DNA of 64,000 nt from CAVOGJ01 sp963695405 (GCA_963695405.1 CAVOGJ010000018.1:1-64000), one strand, 5' to 3'. Shown: positions 8,159 through 17,488, counted from the first letter of the stretch. Notes: generated by a model not told the origin, from the sequence alone. Numbers and translations are program-made.

Positions 8159-9136
8159 ATGCCAAAAAACCTCCTAGTCGACTGGACTTCCCAAGACTAC
8201 GCGACGCTCGAGCAAGGTGTGGTTTTGGCCAACCACGATTTGCCGGCAACCGGTCTGTTTACGGACGACGCTCTGGCATATCTCCTGGATCATCATCCCG
8301 ATGAAGCATTGACCGTATCCACCATGGGTTCCGATGCCACACGATTTGAATGGATCGAGGGCGACCGTAACGGCGCTACCGGAAGCGACATGGTTCGCTT
8401 GCTCAAAGAGGGCCGCTTGTGGTTGAATCTTCGCAACGTGATGCAGCACCACCCCGCGATCCGCGAGGCGGTAAATAGCATCTACGACACGCTGGAGGCG
8501 AACGCGCGGCATTTTCAAGCCGAAGATCGTTCGGCCAATTTGCTCGTTTCCTCGTCAACGGCGATGGTCCACTACCACGTGGACATGCCGGTCAATATGT
8601 TGTGGCATATTCGCGGCCAAAAACGCGTTTGGGTTTATCCTCATTTTGATTACCGCTTTGCCGCTCAGGATGTCATCGAGAAAGTGTGTGCCGGTGAATT
8701 CTCGGAAGACGTGCCCTTCTCGCCCAATTTTGATAACTACGCAACCGTGTTTGATGTCGAACCTGGGCAGTTGCTCACCTGGCCTCAACTCACCCCACAT
8801 CGGGTTCAAAATCTGGATGGTCTGTGCGTCTCGCTGTCGACCGAGCATAAAAACGCGACGGCACGACGGCGGATCAATGTCCACCAAGCCAACTACTGGT
8901 TGCGCAACAAGTTCGGCTGGGGATACGGACAAAGTAACGTCGATGGTGTCATGGCCCATATGAAACAAACTTTGGCTCGTGGTGAACGGGTTGTCCGCAA
9001 GTTTTGCGGAAGCAAAGACGAGCGGTTTACCTATCCCAAACGATTTGCCATCGATCTGGATGTTTCCGACGGAATTCGGATGTTCGAAAGCAACCCGCAA
9101 ATGGTGGCTCCACACGAGCCAGAATTGGTCGGCTGA
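8159..9136 (+). CDS. JmjC/cupin-8-like protein, probable Fe(II)/2-oxoglutarate dioxygenase
   Basis: 325 residues from an ATG preceded by a GGGGAC ribosome-binding run. A double-stranded beta-helix signature is visible: H140-V-D142 within VHYHVDMPVNMLWH, then IRGQKRVWVYP, and a distal H214 in QLTPHRVQN. This H-x-D...H triad fits Fe(II) binding in cupin-8/FIH-type hydroxylases. The substrate is unknown. The C-terminal third (about residues 240-325) is outside the core and has no match I know. The next gene, a FemAB/GNAT-like protein, begins 40 bp downstream on the same strand, so the two may act together in modifying a surface polymer or peptide. No signal peptide, so cytoplasmic. Confidence 0.75.
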   Translation: MPKNLLVDWTSQDYATLEQGVVLANHDLPATGLFTDDALAYLLDHHPDEALTVSTMGSDATRFEWIEGDRNGATGSDMVRLLKEGRLWLNLRNVMQHHPAIREAVNSIYDTLEANARHFQAEDRSANLLVSSSTAMVHYHVDMPVNMLWHIRGQKRVWVYPHFDYRFAAQDVIEKVCAGEFSEDVPFSPNFDNYATVFDVEPGQLLTWPQLTPHRVQNLDGLCVSLSTEHKNATARRRINVHQANYWLRNKFGWGYGQSNVDGVMAHMKQTLARGERVVRKFCGSKDERFTYPKRFAIDLDVSDGIRMFESNPQMVAPHEPELVG

Positions 9137-9176
9137 AGCTGCTGGCTCTCGTTACCTATTCCCCAGGGTTGTGCGC

Positions 9177-10349
9177 ATGCCATTGCAGCAAGACGTCCGC
9201 CAGGAGATGCTTTCGTGGGATTCGTATGCGCGAACGAAACCCGCGGAACAGTCTCCTCTGCGCGTGAGGGTTTTTACCGATCTTGATTGGGGCGACGACT
9301 TTGTGCCGGCCTGGCGGGCCATGACATCGAAACCGATGTCGACGCCCCAATGGCTGTTGCCATGGTGGGATCAAGAGTCTTCCCACTTACCGCCCCATTC
9401 TCTTCGCCTGCTGGCATTCTACGATCGAATGCGATTGGTCGCCGTGTCTCCCCTCTATCGACACCGCGGTCGACAATTGAAGCTGCTCGGTGGTGGCCGT
9501 GTTTGCTCGGACCATATTGAGTTGATCGAGGCACACCCCGACTACGTCGACGCAGCGAGTGAAACGCTGTTCAAATTGCTGACCACGAGCGGGCTGCTGG
9601 CGGCGAATGATCTTCGCTTGGAGCATGTCGACGTCGATAGCCGCACCGCTCGCATCGTTGAGTCCTGGAAACGGACGGACCGCGGAAGTTTGATTATCGA
9701 TAGCCGAGAAGACGGAAACACATGCCGAGTCATGTTGCCAGAATGCTGGGACGATTACTTGGCAAAACTCAGCAAAAACCATCGTAAACGATGTCGGCGA
9801 TGGCAAAAGAAGTACTTCGACTCGGGTCTGCTACGCGTTGTCTCGACGCAAACTGGCTGGGACCAGCACGCCGCCTTTGCAGCCCTTGTGGAACTGCACA
9901 ACAAGCGCAGGCGAGCGATCGGTGGTTCTGGCGCCTTCGAAGACCCGCGATTTTGCAGGTACCATCGTGAAATGGTTGAAGATCTTGTTGAACGCGACGA
10001 GGCACGTATCACTGGGTTGGTCGCGGAGGGCCGAGTCGTCGCCACGGAATACGAACTGTTGACCGAAACGACGATCGCTGGCTACCAGTCAGGTATCGAT
10101 CCCACTTGCGAAATTCGGTCGATCGGATCGCTTTCACTGATGGCGAGTATGCAAGCGGCCATTCAAGAAGGCAGATACGTTTACGATTTTCTACGCGGAG
10201 CAGAGGACTACAAGTTCCATTGGAACGCCCAGCGTCACGCAACCTTGCGATTCGACATTCGGCAGCGAGATTGGGCCGGCTTCGTGGGGCACGCCCTGTC
10301 GAGCGCCTGGCAGACGGCTCGCGATATCCGCAATCTCACTCGGCGGTGA
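9177..10349 (+). CDS. FemAB/BioF2-like GNAT acyl- or aminoacyl-transferase
   Basis: About 390 residues from the ATG at 9177; the frame is open further upstream, but that part overlaps the preceding gene. The fold signature is of the Acetyltransf_6 (FemAB-related) type: LSKNHRKRCRRWQKKYFD, then VELHNKRRRAIGG, ARITGLVAEGRVVATEYEL, TIAGYQSGID and FLRGAEDYKFHW. The final G-x-E-x-Y-K-x-x-W motif is typical of this group in exopolysaccharide or PEP-CTERM-linked loci. A transfer of an acyl or aminoacyl group onto a cell-surface precursor is likely but not proven. It converges with the large GH5 gene, whose apparent frame overlaps its last 115 bp. Confidence 0.75.
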   Translation: MPLQQDVRQEMLSWDSYARTKPAEQSPLRVRVFTDLDWGDDFVPAWRAMTSKPMSTPQWLLPWWDQESSHLPPHSLRLLAFYDRMRLVAVSPLYRHRGRQLKLLGGGRVCSDHIELIEAHPDYVDAASETLFKLLTTSGLLAANDLRLEHVDVDSRTARIVESWKRTDRGSLIIDSREDGNTCRVMLPECWDDYLAKLSKNHRKRCRRWQKKYFDSGLLRVVSTQTGWDQHAAFAALVELHNKRRRAIGGSGAFEDPRFCRYHREMVEDLVERDEARITGLVAEGRVVATEYELLTETTIAGYQSGIDPTCEIRSIGSLSLMASMQAAIQEGRYVYDFLRGAEDYKFHWNAQRHATLRFDIRQRDWAGFVGHALSSAWQTARDIRNLTRR

Positions 10350-12940
10350 AGCTTGTCAGCGATTTGGTCAAAGTCATCGCGCCCGGTCATCGTGACAAAG
10401 TATTTCCATTTCGGCAAACGAATCGATGACTCGCCAAACTGGATTCGCACACCTGCAACTTCGGACCGGTGCTCTTTGAACACTGCGGACCAATGCTGAG
10501 CTCTTGGCACGCGGGCACGGTCAGTCTTTACCATGCCCTGCGATCGACTTGCCTGTCTCATCATGACCGCAGCGAATGTTTGTCGCCGTTTCCACCCGAA
10601 CAGCAGCACGCCGATCAGGGTCAGACCGGTCGGCTCGGGGACCGCTTGAGCCGAGTTCGAGGAGCGAAACTTGTTGGCATTCCAGAGGTTGAAATCGGAG
10701 ATGTCCACAAATCCGTCGGCGTTGAAGTCGCCGCTGCACCAGCCGACTGCTGACGAGAGCCTGTTCGCATTCCAGGTATTAAAGTCGGCCACGTCGACCT
10801 CGCCGCTCAGGTCGGCATCACCGGGAAGATAAGCGGTTGCGGATGGATTGTTTGCGGCAGCGGCATCTCGCAACCACTGTAGCTGGTCGGACAAATCCAC
10901 CCGACCATCACCGTTTAGATCGAACGAACTTGGGTGATTGCCGCTGATGATTTCGGCTGTCAACAAATCAATGTCGACGCAATCGCAAATTCCATCTCCG
11001 TTGAAGTCACAGGCCAGGTTCAGCCGCGTCAACGTGAAATAGTTAATATTGAACTCGGCGCTACCTGTGCGAACGAAACGCATGATCTGTGCGCCAATCT
11101 CAAGGGTGACCGTCGTGGTCACGTTTCTCCAGTTCTGCCAGCCCTGCGAATTGGGAACCGCCACGTTGCCTGTCTCGTTCGATCCATCGAAGTGAATAGC
11201 AAACGACCCACCTGAATTTGGCGTGGCGACACGAGTGGTCAGCGCATAATCGCCCGGTAACGCGACATCGATGGCGTATTCCATCCAATCACCAGCCTCC
11301 AGCCAGCCGACGTTATAGCCGCCACCGGCATCACTGCTCGCTTCAATGTCGACCGCTTCGAGTGTGCGGTACTTGCCGCCGATGTTGCCAGGCGTCGCAT
11401 CGTGATAGCCGTCGAAATCATAATCCTCGGCCTGAATGATGCCGGGGACGCTGGTGGGTACGCCGTGATAAGGGTCGCCTACTAAGGGAACTGGTACCAT
11501 CCCGGGCTGCGTGACGATCACGAAGCTCGCCGCGGGGTCACGGCCGTTATCTTCGTTAGGGTAGACGAGTCCATTGTCGGCGTTGATGCGAGCCAGGCGA
11601 CCGCCGCCACCGTAGGCTCGTAGCGCGACGTCGCCGTTGGGCCGTCGCAGCCATTCGAACAGCTCACGGTTACCCACAGTGTCCGCCTCGGCGGCAAGCA
11701 TGTCGGTCGCGCCATCGGTGCTCACATACAAGCCATTGGCAGCTCGTAAGGCGACGAGTTTCTCGTCGATGCGTTCGATCGTGAACGCATCATCCTGCGT
11801 ACCGGTGTAAGTAGCGAGATCGGCTTTCAGGTGGTTGCCATTGTCGACCGTCGCGCTGAGAAATTTCTCGTGATCGCGGCTGAAAATTCCCACGACCGTG
11901 CCAGAATCCGGTATCGCACGATTGCCGCGAGCCGGCCAAGTCGCGGTCGAATCATCAGGGGTCCACAGCGTGCCCGCGGCGTTGATCTTGGACTTCAAGT
12001 CGTGCAGATCATCATCGTCGGCTCCCAGCCACTGAAACTGCATCCAGCCGTTCAAATGGCGCTCATACATACTGTTGTAGCCCTGCTCCACGGTGTCTCC
12101 CGGCCAAAATTCCGTGTTCAGCAGCGCCGGGTACGACGGACTCGACTCCATCAGCCTGATCGCGTTCTCAATGCCAGCCTGGCTTTCATAGCCGTGATGC
12201 GCAAAGCCGGCGTTGCTCCAATCGACTCCTCGCGATGCCAAATAGTTAGCCCCATAGCGAGGATCGCCGGCAAATCCCATAAACGAGCCGAGCAGTACCA
12301 ACGTGTCGGGCGCCACACTGCGGATCGTGTTATAGAGCGTGACTTGATTGTCCCAGTCGGCATCGGTCCATTGATTGGGAGTAAAAGCTACGGGTTCGTT
12401 GTGCGCTTCATAAATGACGTGCGAGTTATTCTTGTAACGTGGTCCGTAGAAGTTCCAGAAGTCCTGTGAATGCGACAGGCTGTTGATAGCGCCGTTTTCG
12501 CCGTTATTGCCAATCGTAATTATCAGATACAGGCCTGCTGCCGCGGTGCGTTGTACCAGCGTGTCTGCCGCCGCAACGTTGTAGCCTGCCGGATGGGGAT
12601 TCATCGAGGAATCCCCTTCGAGATAAAGATGAACGGCATTCAGGCCAAAGTCGCTGGACAGTGCATTCAACGAAGCCTGTGAAGGAATGTTCACGGGTAG
12701 GCTGCCGTATGGATCGCCACCATCAAACGACAGGCTGACACCGCGCAACAACGTCGCCTGGTCCGACAACAGAAGGCGATGCCCCAAGCCACTGTCGACA
12801 GACGGACGACTACGGACAGCCAATGCATGGCTGGTTAAGGAAAGAAGCATCCAGCCGGCAAGGCAAGAGACCGCCCGGCAAGCTCGATGGTGTCTTCCGA
12901 GGACGTGCATCCATTGATTGTAACCGTAACATGGGGACAT
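10235..12940 (-). CDS. Secreted GH5-like glycoside hydrolase with fascin-like, CBM6, dockerin and PEP-CTERM modules
   Basis: 901 residues as read. The signal peptide lies within residues 11-41 (LAGWMLLSLTSHALA), so the ATG at 12910 is an alternative start. The GH5-like catalytic domain spans ~60-335, with the proposed acid E182 (EAHNEP) and nucleophile E277 (LLNTEFWPGD). A fascin/beta-trefoil-like module follows at ~346-476. A CBM6-like module (IIQAEDYDFDGYHD ... GWLEAGDWMEYAIDV) covers ~500-640. Dockerin-like Ca-binding repeats (DFNGDG, DLNGDGRVDL, DADLSGEVDV, DFNADGFVDI) cover ~643-755. A PEP-CTERM sorting motif (VPEPTGLTLIGVLLFGWKRR) ends at ~786. The 115 residues after this motif are unlike any module, and the last 38 codons overlap the convergent gene. 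The true end is probably near 10570 with an indel hiding the stop. Likely role: hydrolysis of plant or algal beta-glucan at the cell surface. Confidence 0.85.
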   Translation of the reverse strand: MSPCYGYNQWMHVLGRHHRACRAVSCLAGWMLLSLTSHALAVRSRPSVDSGLGHRLLLSDQATLLRGVSLSFDGGDPYGSLPVNIPSQASLNALSSDFGLNAVHLYLEGDSSMNPHPAGYNVAAADTLVQRTAAAGLYLIITIGNNGENGAINSLSHSQDFWNFYGPRYKNNSHVIYEAHNEPVAFTPNQWTDADWDNQVTLYNTIRSVAPDTLVLLGSFMGFAGDPRYGANYLASRGVDWSNAGFAHHGYESQAGIENAIRLMESSPSYPALLNTEFWPGDTVEQGYNSMYERHLNGWMQFQWLGADDDDLHDLKSKINAAGTLWTPDDSTATWPARGNRAIPDSGTVVGIFSRDHEKFLSATVDNGNHLKADLATYTGTQDDAFTIERIDEKLVALRAANGLYVSTDGATDMLAAEADTVGNRELFEWLRRPNGDVALRAYGGGGRLARINADNGLVYPNEDNGRDPAASFVIVTQPGMVPVPLVGDPYHGVPTSVPGIIQAEDYDFDGYHDATPGNIGGKYRTLEAVDIEASSDAGGGYNVGWLEAGDWMEYAIDVALPGDYALTTRVATPNSGGSFAIHFDGSNETGNVAVPNSQGWQNWRNVTTTVTLEIGAQIMRFVRTGSAEFNINYFTLTRLNLACDFNGDGICDCVDIDLLTAEIISGNHPSSFDLNGDGRVDLSDQLQWLRDAAAANNPSATAYLPGDADLSGEVDVADFNTWNANRLSSAVGWCSGDFNADGFVDISDFNLWNANKFRSSNSAQAVPEPTGLTLIGVLLFGWKRRQTFAAVMMRQASRSQGMVKTDRARVPRAQHWSAVFKEHRSEVAGVRIQFGESSIRLPKWKYFVTMTGRDDFDQIADKLHRRVRLRISRAVCQALDRACPTKPAQSRCRMSNRKVA

Positions 12941-13188
12941 GGGATATGCTTCATCGGCCGGCGTCTGCAGCGACCCAGCCCCTGCCGCCTTGCAGCCTGG
13001 GGCACGTCGGAGACAATTGGGTCGGTTCCCGCGAGCATCAAACGCTATGGCATCACCACATCGGCGGGGCTAGCGCCGTCTGCATGCGAGTCAGGAGGCT
13101 GTGGTGGCCTGGATCAAGATGATAACGCTCGGCAGGGTTTACGGTCGCTGGTGGTGCGGTCGAGCGCCTGTTGAGGATGGAAACGATA
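12941..13188. other. Divergent intergenic region
   Basis: Lies between the minus-strand GH5 gene and the plus-strand TPR gene and should contain both promoters. No clear consensus box or palindrome was identified. Confidence 0.4.
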
Positions 13189-13198
13189 GGGGGTCGGT

Positions 13199-14506
13199 GT
13201 GTTCGTTCGCCTTTCTTATGTGATCGCTATTGTCGTGATCGGTTGGCCCATCGACGGCATGTGCGCCGAGGAGATCGACGTCGGCGACAACGTGGTCGTG
13301 ATCGACTGGGCGACCAAATTTCGCTTGCCGGACGGTGTCGTGGGTACGGCCGAAGTGGGCAATGTCTATGCGGTCGACAAGGTCAAGGGGGACTGGTTAT
13401 GGATTACGGTCGCCGGCGGCTGGATCCATCGGAAGCAAGTGGTACCCGTGGACCAGGCGGAAGCCTTCTTCACGGATCGAATCGAAAAGGAGCCGACGGC
13501 CGAGCGTTATTTCGAACGCGCTCTGGCCCGGTTTCGCATGGGTCGACTCGAGGAAGCGAGTGCCGACTTTGATGAAGCCATTGCTGCGGACCGCGACGCC
13601 AAGTACCTGACAGGTCGTGGTGCCGTGTGGTTAGCGCGAGGCGATGTGGCTAAGGCTGTCAACGACCACACGGAGGCCATCGAACTCAACCCGACGTTTG
13701 CCGCAGCCTATTACAACCGCGGCATGGCTCATCAGGCGGATGGGGAGTACGACATGGCCATCGCCGACTACAATCGGGCCATCAAGTTGAATGACCAGAA
13801 CGGCCGGGCCTTCATCAATCGGGGACTCGCCTGGCACAGAAAACACGATTACGAGCGTGCGGTCCGCGACTTCACGCACGCCTTGGAAATGAATCCGATG
13901 TGGCCGTTGCCGCTCAATAACAGAGCGGACTCGTACAATCGCATGCAGCGTTTTGACCAGGCGATCGCTGATTGCGACGCGGCCCTGCAACTCGATCCGC
14001 AATTCAGCTGGGCACTCGTCAATCGAGGCAACGCTTGGCGCGGCAAACACGAATGGCAAAAGGCGCTTGAGGATTACGAACGAGCCCTCGCCGTGGATGA
14101 AAACTACGCACCCGCCTATCACAATCGAGCGCTGACGCTGGCCGAGCAGGGGGAGTATGTCGAAGCGCTCAAAGATTTTCAGAAGGCCATCGAACTGAAC
14201 GAAAACTACGCCTCGGCCTATAACGGATGGGCCTGGATTCTGGCGACCTGTCCGCTGGACGAACTGCGCGACGCCAAGCAGGCCGTCGCGCTCGCCGAGA
14301 AGGCTTGCCGACTCGACCGCGATGAATGGAATCATTTCGGAACGCTCGCGGCCGCCTACGCACGGCTCGAAGATTGGGATCGAGCCGCTAAGGCACAGCG
14401 TCACGCCCAGTCGATGCTGCCGGAATCTGCCAGTCAGACGGAGCGGACCGCCGTGGCCGAGCGGCTGGAGCTGTTCGAGAAACAACAGCCCTATACCGAC
14501 TCCTGA
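13199..14506 (+). CDS. Exported TPR-repeat protein with N-terminal SH3-like domain
   Basis: 435 residues from a GTG at 13199, with a GGGGG run (13190-13194) as ribosome-binding site. A signal peptide (VRLSYVIAIVVIGWPIDGMCA) comes first, then a beta-rich segment (~25-85: VGDNVVVIDWATKF, WLWITVAGGWIHRKQVV) that looks like an SH3-type domain. At least seven tetratricopeptide repeats follow (~95-330), for example AAYYNRGMAHQADGEYDMA and AFINRGLAWHRKHDYERAV. A C-terminal degenerate repeat (SAYNGWAWILATCP) is characteristic of planctomycete TPR proteins. A protein-protein interaction scaffold in the periplasm is likely. The partner is unknown. Confidence 0.8.
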   Translation: MFVRLSYVIAIVVIGWPIDGMCAEEIDVGDNVVVIDWATKFRLPDGVVGTAEVGNVYAVDKVKGDWLWITVAGGWIHRKQVVPVDQAEAFFTDRIEKEPTAERYFERALARFRMGRLEEASADFDEAIAADRDAKYLTGRGAVWLARGDVAKAVNDHTEAIELNPTFAAAYYNRGMAHQADGEYDMAIADYNRAIKLNDQNGRAFINRGLAWHRKHDYERAVRDFTHALEMNPMWPLPLNNRADSYNRMQRFDQAIADCDAALQLDPQFSWALVNRGNAWRGKHEWQKALEDYERALAVDENYAPAYHNRALTLAEQGEYVEALKDFQKAIELNENYASAYNGWAWILATCPLDELRDAKQAVALAEKACRLDRDEWNHFGTLAAAYARLEDWDRAAKAQRHAQSMLPESASQTERTAVAERLELFEKQQPYTDS

Positions 14507-14590
14507 TGGTGATTTCCACTCGATCGGCAGCCAGCCACGGCTTTTCGGTCGGCTGCCAGTGAGACCCATGGCCCGAATGAGCGGTTCCGC

Positions 14591-15277
14591 ATGTCCAACC
14601 CGCCCTTTCTTCCCTATCAACCGACTCGACTGGCTGACGACGAGGCGTTCGCCCGCGGCCAGGCGTTTTACGAGTCAATGAACGAGCGGCGGAGCGTACG
14701 GTTTTTCACCGACGATCCAGTGCCGCGGCGCTTGATCGAATTAGCAATCAGGACCGCCTCGACGGCGCCCTCGGGTGCTCACCGGCAACCATGGACGTTC
14801 GTGGCTATCAGCGATCCCGTCGTCAAGAAGCAAATTCGCGTGGCGGCGGAAAGGGAAGAGTATGAATCTTATGTGGGTGGCCGCATGCCGGATGACTGGC
14901 TGCAAGCCGTCCGACCCATGGGAACCAGCTGGGAAAAGCCATATCTCGAGACGGTTCCTTGGATCGTGGTCGTATTCGAGCAAGTTTACCAGATCGGAGA
15001 TGAGGGTCAGCGGGAAAAGAACTACTATGTCAAGGAGAGCGTCGGCCTGGCGTGCGGGCTATTGATTACGGCCCTGCACGTCATGGGGCTCTCGACTTTG
15101 ACGCATACCCCCAGCCCCATGGCCTTCCTCAGCCAGATTCTCCAGCGGCCGCGGAACGAGCGACCCTTCATCCTCTTTCCCATCGGATATCCTGCCGCAG
15201 ATGCCGTCGTGCCCGACCTGGAACGCAAACGGTTGGAGCGGGTGGCAAACTGGTTAGAAGCGGCCGACGATGCATGA
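14591..15277 (+). CDS. Nitroreductase-fold flavoprotein resembling iodotyrosine deiodinase
   Basis: 228 residues. FMN-binding signatures of the nitroreductase fold are visible: NERRSVRFF (32-39), TASTAPSGAHRQPWTFV (56-71) and the C-terminal PFILFPIGYP. The match extends beyond the fold to the deiodinase-type subgroup: VKESVGLACGLLITALHVMG, then LSTLTHTPSP, and PDLERKRLE at the end, all closely parallel to vertebrate IYD as I recall it. Members of this subgroup catalyse FMN-dependent reductive dehalogenation of halotyrosines, although bacterial homologues may have other substrates. The gene overlaps the start of hemW by 8 bp, so the two are translationally coupled. Confidence 0.8.
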   Translation: MSNPPFLPYQPTRLADDEAFARGQAFYESMNERRSVRFFTDDPVPRRLIELAIRTASTAPSGAHRQPWTFVAISDPVVKKQIRVAAEREEYESYVGGRMPDDWLQAVRPMGTSWEKPYLETVPWIVVVFEQVYQIGDEGQREKNYYVKESVGLACGLLITALHVMGLSTLTHTPSPMAFLSQILQRPRNERPFILFPIGYPAADAVVPDLERKRLERVANWLEAADDA

Positions 15278-16409
15278 TCCGCCCCAGGCCGCCTACATTC
15301 ATATACCGTTTTGCAGTCACCACTGCGGTTATTGCAATTTTGCGGTCCTCGCCGGTCGGCCCGATCTCGAAACGGCGTTTCTCGACGCCTTGGAGATCGA
15401 GCTGCGTCAGTTGCCTGGACCCCAGCCCATGCAGACCTTGTTCGTGGGCGGGGGTACGCCAACCCAGCTTTCGCGACCCGGCCTGGAACGGTTATGCCAG
15501 CTGCTCGACGAGTTGCTGCCGCGTCAACTGGGCCATGAAACGACCTTTGAGGCCAATCCGGAAGACGTGCATGCATCCCAGGTGACGCTGCTGCGAGCTC
15601 ATGACGTGAACCGCTTCAGCCTGGGAGCCCAGTCCTTCTCGGCGGCGAAGCTACGGGCTCTCGATCGGTCCCATACGCTTGACGACTTGGCGCGGGCCGT
15701 CGACTTGGCCCGCGATGAATTCCCGACGCTATCGCTCGACCTGATGTTCGCCGCGCCGGGCGAGTCGCTGGCGGCCTGGCGGTCCGATCTGGAGCACGCC
15801 CTGGCGATCGGCCCACAGCACTTGTCCACCTACGGGCTGACGTTCGAAAAGGGGACGCGATTCTGGGGGCTGCGTGCGCGGGGTGATTTGGACGAGGTGG
15901 CTGAATCGTCGCAAGCCGAGATGTATGAAACCGCGATCGAAACGTTGACGGCCGCGGGGTATGAACACTACGAGGTCTCTAGTTTTGCAAGACCAGGCCA
16001 TCGCTGCCGACATAACGAGACGTATTGGCGCTGCCAACCCTATTTGGCGTTCGGGCCTGGCGCCGCACGTTACGTCGGCGGGCGACGCGAAACCAACCAT
16101 CGCAGTACCAAGACCTATATCCGCCGGGTAATGGCCGGCGATTCGCCCGTGGCGGAAACGGAATGGGTTACCGCCGAAGAGTCGGCCCGGGAGAAACTGG
16201 TGTTCGGATTGAGGCGATTGGAAGGAATCGACGTGAACATCTTCGAGTCCGAAACGGGTTGGACGGTTGACGCGCTGGCCGGGCCAGTCGTGGGGCGGTA
16301 TGTCGATGCAGGCTGGCTCGAAGAAAGTGGCAAACGGCTGCGTCTGTCTCGTGCGGGACTGTTGGTGAGTGACAGCCTGTGGCCTGATCTCATTGTTGGA
16401 GATGCTTGA
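15270..16409 (+). CDS. hemW: Radical SAM protein HemW (coproporphyrinogen oxidase-like heme chaperone)
   Basis: 379 residues. The radical-SAM cluster motif C15-x3-C19-x2-C22 (FCSHHCGYC) is complete, followed by LFVGGGTPTQL and the E-x-N-P-E-D segment. The H-N-x-x-Y-W motif (RHNETYWRCQPYLAFGPGA) that distinguishes HemW from true HemN is present. HemW inserts heme into respiratory proteins in the cytoplasm; it is often misnamed oxygen-independent coproporphyrinogen III oxidase. It overlaps the nitroreductase by 8 bp and converges with the uracil-DNA glycosylase gene, with 18 bp between their stops. Confidence 0.9.
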   Translation: MHDPPQAAYIHIPFCSHHCGYCNFAVLAGRPDLETAFLDALEIELRQLPGPQPMQTLFVGGGTPTQLSRPGLERLCQLLDELLPRQLGHETTFEANPEDVHASQVTLLRAHDVNRFSLGAQSFSAAKLRALDRSHTLDDLARAVDLARDEFPTLSLDLMFAAPGESLAAWRSDLEHALAIGPQHLSTYGLTFEKGTRFWGLRARGDLDEVAESSQAEMYETAIETLTAAGYEHYEVSSFARPGHRCRHNETYWRCQPYLAFGPGAARYVGGRRETNHRSTKTYIRRVMAGDSPVAETEWVTAEESAREKLVFGLRRLEGIDVNIFESETGWTVDALAGPVVGRYVDAGWLEESGKRLRLSRAGLLVSDSLWPDLIVGDA

Positions 16410-16427
16410 AGCCGTCGCTGGCGACAG

Positions 16428-17246
16428 CTACTTGGTCTTGGGCAACGGCAGACCCATTTCGCGCATCAGCATTTGCATGTCGGCCCAGACGTCCTTCTTC
16501 GCAGCCGGATTGCGAAGCAGATAGGCTGGATGGTAGGTGGCGATGACACGCCTGCCGTTCCATTCGTGGAATTTCCCTCGCAGCACGCCGATAGGCGTCT
16601 TTTGATTCAGCAGATTGTTCGCCGACACTGCACCCAGGCAGCAAATAAACTCGGGCTGAATAATCTCGAGCTGCTGGTCAAAGAAGGGACGGCAGTTGGT
16701 GACTTCCGCAGGGAGTGGGTTGCGATTCTTCGGTGGGCGGCATTTCAGCGTGTTGAGGATGTAGACATCGTTACGGCTAAGCGACATGGCCTCGATGATT
16801 TTGGTGAGCAGCTGCCCGGCACGGCCGACAAACGGCTCGCCCAGTCGATCTTCGTCGGCTCCGGGGGCTTCCCCGAAGAACACTAGCCGTGCGTCGGGAT
16901 TGCCGACGCCGAACACGGTTTGCGTCCGCTGCCCGGCCAGTTCGGCGCACAGCTGACAAGCGGCAACCGTCTTGGCCAAGGCCTCCAGCCGTGCGCGTTT
17001 CTCGCCGGATGCCAAAGCTGTGCGAGCGGGCGATGCGGGCATGACAGGAACTCCAGATGGGGGCGGGGGCATCGTGACGGCAGAATCGGCCAGTTGCGGG
17101 GCAGAGGCCGCGCCGGCGTCCCCGACCGTCTGTATCGCCGGAAGCTGGGGAGGCCGTTCGATCTGTCGAATGCCAGCACGCTGGTAGCTTTCCAGCAGTT
17201 GCCGTACGGCTCGTGGGGTGGCGGGATCTGGGGGGGGAGGAGACAT
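16428..17246 (-). CDS. Uracil-DNA glycosylase, family 4 (4Fe-4S)
   Basis: About 272 residues from the ATG at 17246. Residues 1-85 are a Pro/Ala-rich, probably disordered extension. The glycosylase core then shows four cluster cysteines (C97, C100 in CQLC; C169 in NTLKC; C185 in TNC), the motif A segment FFGEAPGADEDRLGEPFVGR (uracil pocket), and motif B-like TYHPAYLLRNP near the end. The enzyme removes uracil from DNA to start base-excision repair. The same family includes the SPO1 DNA polymerase N-terminal-type proteins named in older annotations. It is transcribed divergently from der. Confidence 0.9.
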   Translation of the reverse strand: MSPPPPDPATPRAVRQLLESYQRAGIRQIERPPQLPAIQTVGDAGAASAPQLADSAVTMPPPPSGVPVMPASPARTALASGEKRARLEALAKTVAACQLCAELAGQRTQTVFGVGNPDARLVFFGEAPGADEDRLGEPFVGRAGQLLTKIIEAMSLSRNDVYILNTLKCRPPKNRNPLPAEVTNCRPFFDQQLEIIQPEFICCLGAVSANNLLNQKTPIGVLRGKFHEWNGRRVIATYHPAYLLRNPAAKKDVWADMQMLMREMGLPLPKTK

Positions 17247-17488
17247 GCGTCTGCTTTCGGCGAGGTTCGCGACGGCCCTCAGGGGAAAATCATCGGGTCC
17301 GCCTCCGTTTCGGCTGACCGGGATCCTGAATATAAGCGGCTGCACCGATACGACCAACGCCCCGACGAGGGAGGGAGTAACTATATAGTGAAGTCGAATT
17401 GGAGTATCCTGGTGAGTTCCGCGACGCCTCGCCAGTCTGGTGTGGATTCGAGTCGCGGTTGGGTTCTTTGTTTGTTCTGCTCGCTGCC

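Noticed and set aside
13631..14620. Long minus-strand frame (329 codons) opposite the TPR gene
   Set aside because: It mirrors a TPR-coding strand with strong codon bias; the plus-strand protein has clear repeats and a signal peptide.
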